From Scatomorpha merdavium (GTDB taxonomy: Bacteria; Bacillota; Clostridia; Oscillospirales; Oscillospiraceae): DNA of 12,853 bases. The position numbers and the translations under genes are program-made. The DNA is taken from positions 1 to 12,853 of the forward strand of contig DVIJ01000095.1 in the NCBI GenBank assembly GCA_018711415.1. The letters are read 5' to 3'. This document shows, piece after piece, positions 12,731 to 12,853 of this stretch (positions within the stretch are counted from its first letter, which is position 1; every line of letters begins with the position of its first letter). Under the pieces are notes generated by a model. The model did not search any database. It was not told the origin of the DNA and worked only from the letters and a program-made list of their open reading frames with translations.

Positions 12731-12853
12731 GTCGAAAAAGCCTCGCAGAGTTTCGCGGCCGCAGCCGCGAAATAGAATCCGATCATTTTCGGCGGCGGCG
12801 TGTACGTCGCCGAAAATACATCTCGCGGAGCGGAGTGTCGAATTGTCCGCTTT
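12731..12853. repeat. Cluster of palindromes, candidate dispersed repeat element (runs off the window)
   Basis: Two further strong hairpins follow closely. TTTCGCGGC (12751-12759) pairs with GCCGCGAAA (12764-12772). ATTTTCGGCG (12785-12794) pairs with CGCCGAAAAT (12808-12817), with extra pairs inside. The neighbouring GTCGAAAAAGCCTCGCAGAG has the look of palindromic intergenic elements that are repeated in Oscillospirales genomes, as I recall them. No coding frame is convincing. The right end is cut, so element borders and target-site repeats cannot be checked here. Confidence 0.4.

Noticed and set aside
1..12853. tRNA or rRNA genes
   Set aside because: No cloverleaf with a T-loop motif and no rRNA-like conserved stretch was seen on either strand.

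Overview
The window looks like chromosomal DNA of a GC-rich gut-type Clostridia (Oscillospirales-like): strong AGGAGG ribosome binding sites, a DUF6061-type small protein, GC-rich coding sequence separated by AT-rich intergenic DNA, and a Firmicutes-style type I-C CRISPR-Cas locus. The taxon is an inference from style, not from a marker gene.

Layout. 1-2216 is a run of small accessory genes on the + strand: the 3' part of a DinD-like gene, a Phd/YefM-ParE toxin-antitoxin pair, a calcineurin-like phosphoesterase whose expected ATG reads ATA, and a DUF6061 protein ending in an 18-bp bidirectional terminator. 2303-2680 (- strand) is a MutT-type NUDIX gene broken by an in-frame amber codon. 2707-2930 is a compact regulatory interval. 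2946-10827 is a complete type I-C operon in canonical order: cas3, cas5c, cas8c (with an internally started cas11c), cas7c, cas4, cas1, cas2. 10828-10985 is the leader and 10986-12164 a CRISPR array of 18 repeats of 33 bp and 17 spacers of 33-36 bp. Beyond the array are a terminator and a short inverted remnant of a second DUF6061 gene, then a gene-poor stretch, then strong palindromes up to the window end.

How it works together. A perfect-consensus promoter (TTGACA, 17 bp, TATAAT, 2882-2910) drives the cas operon. Cas4-Cas1-Cas2 would acquire spacers at the leader end. Cas5c would cut the array transcript below each repeat stem, leaving an 11-nt handle. Cas8c, Cas11c, Cas7c and Cas5c would form Cascade, and Cas3 (HD nuclease plus helicase) would degrade targets.

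Most interesting observation. Opposite the cas promoter, on the - strand, lies one isolated divergent CRISPR repeat (2764-2794). It keeps a stem and an 11-nt handle. The 16 nt directly after it match 13 of 16 positions of the + strand site 2912-2927, which abuts the -10 box of the cas promoter, with a TTT at the PAM position; a terminator hairpin follows. This resembles a one-repeat guide RNA that would steer Cascade onto its own promoter (a CreR-like autorepressor). I propose it as a candidate, not as an established fact.

Three genes carry single-base oddities at decisive codons: an ATA start, a CTG start for cas3, and the amber in the NUDIX gene. These could be real decay, unusual initiation, or sequence errors.
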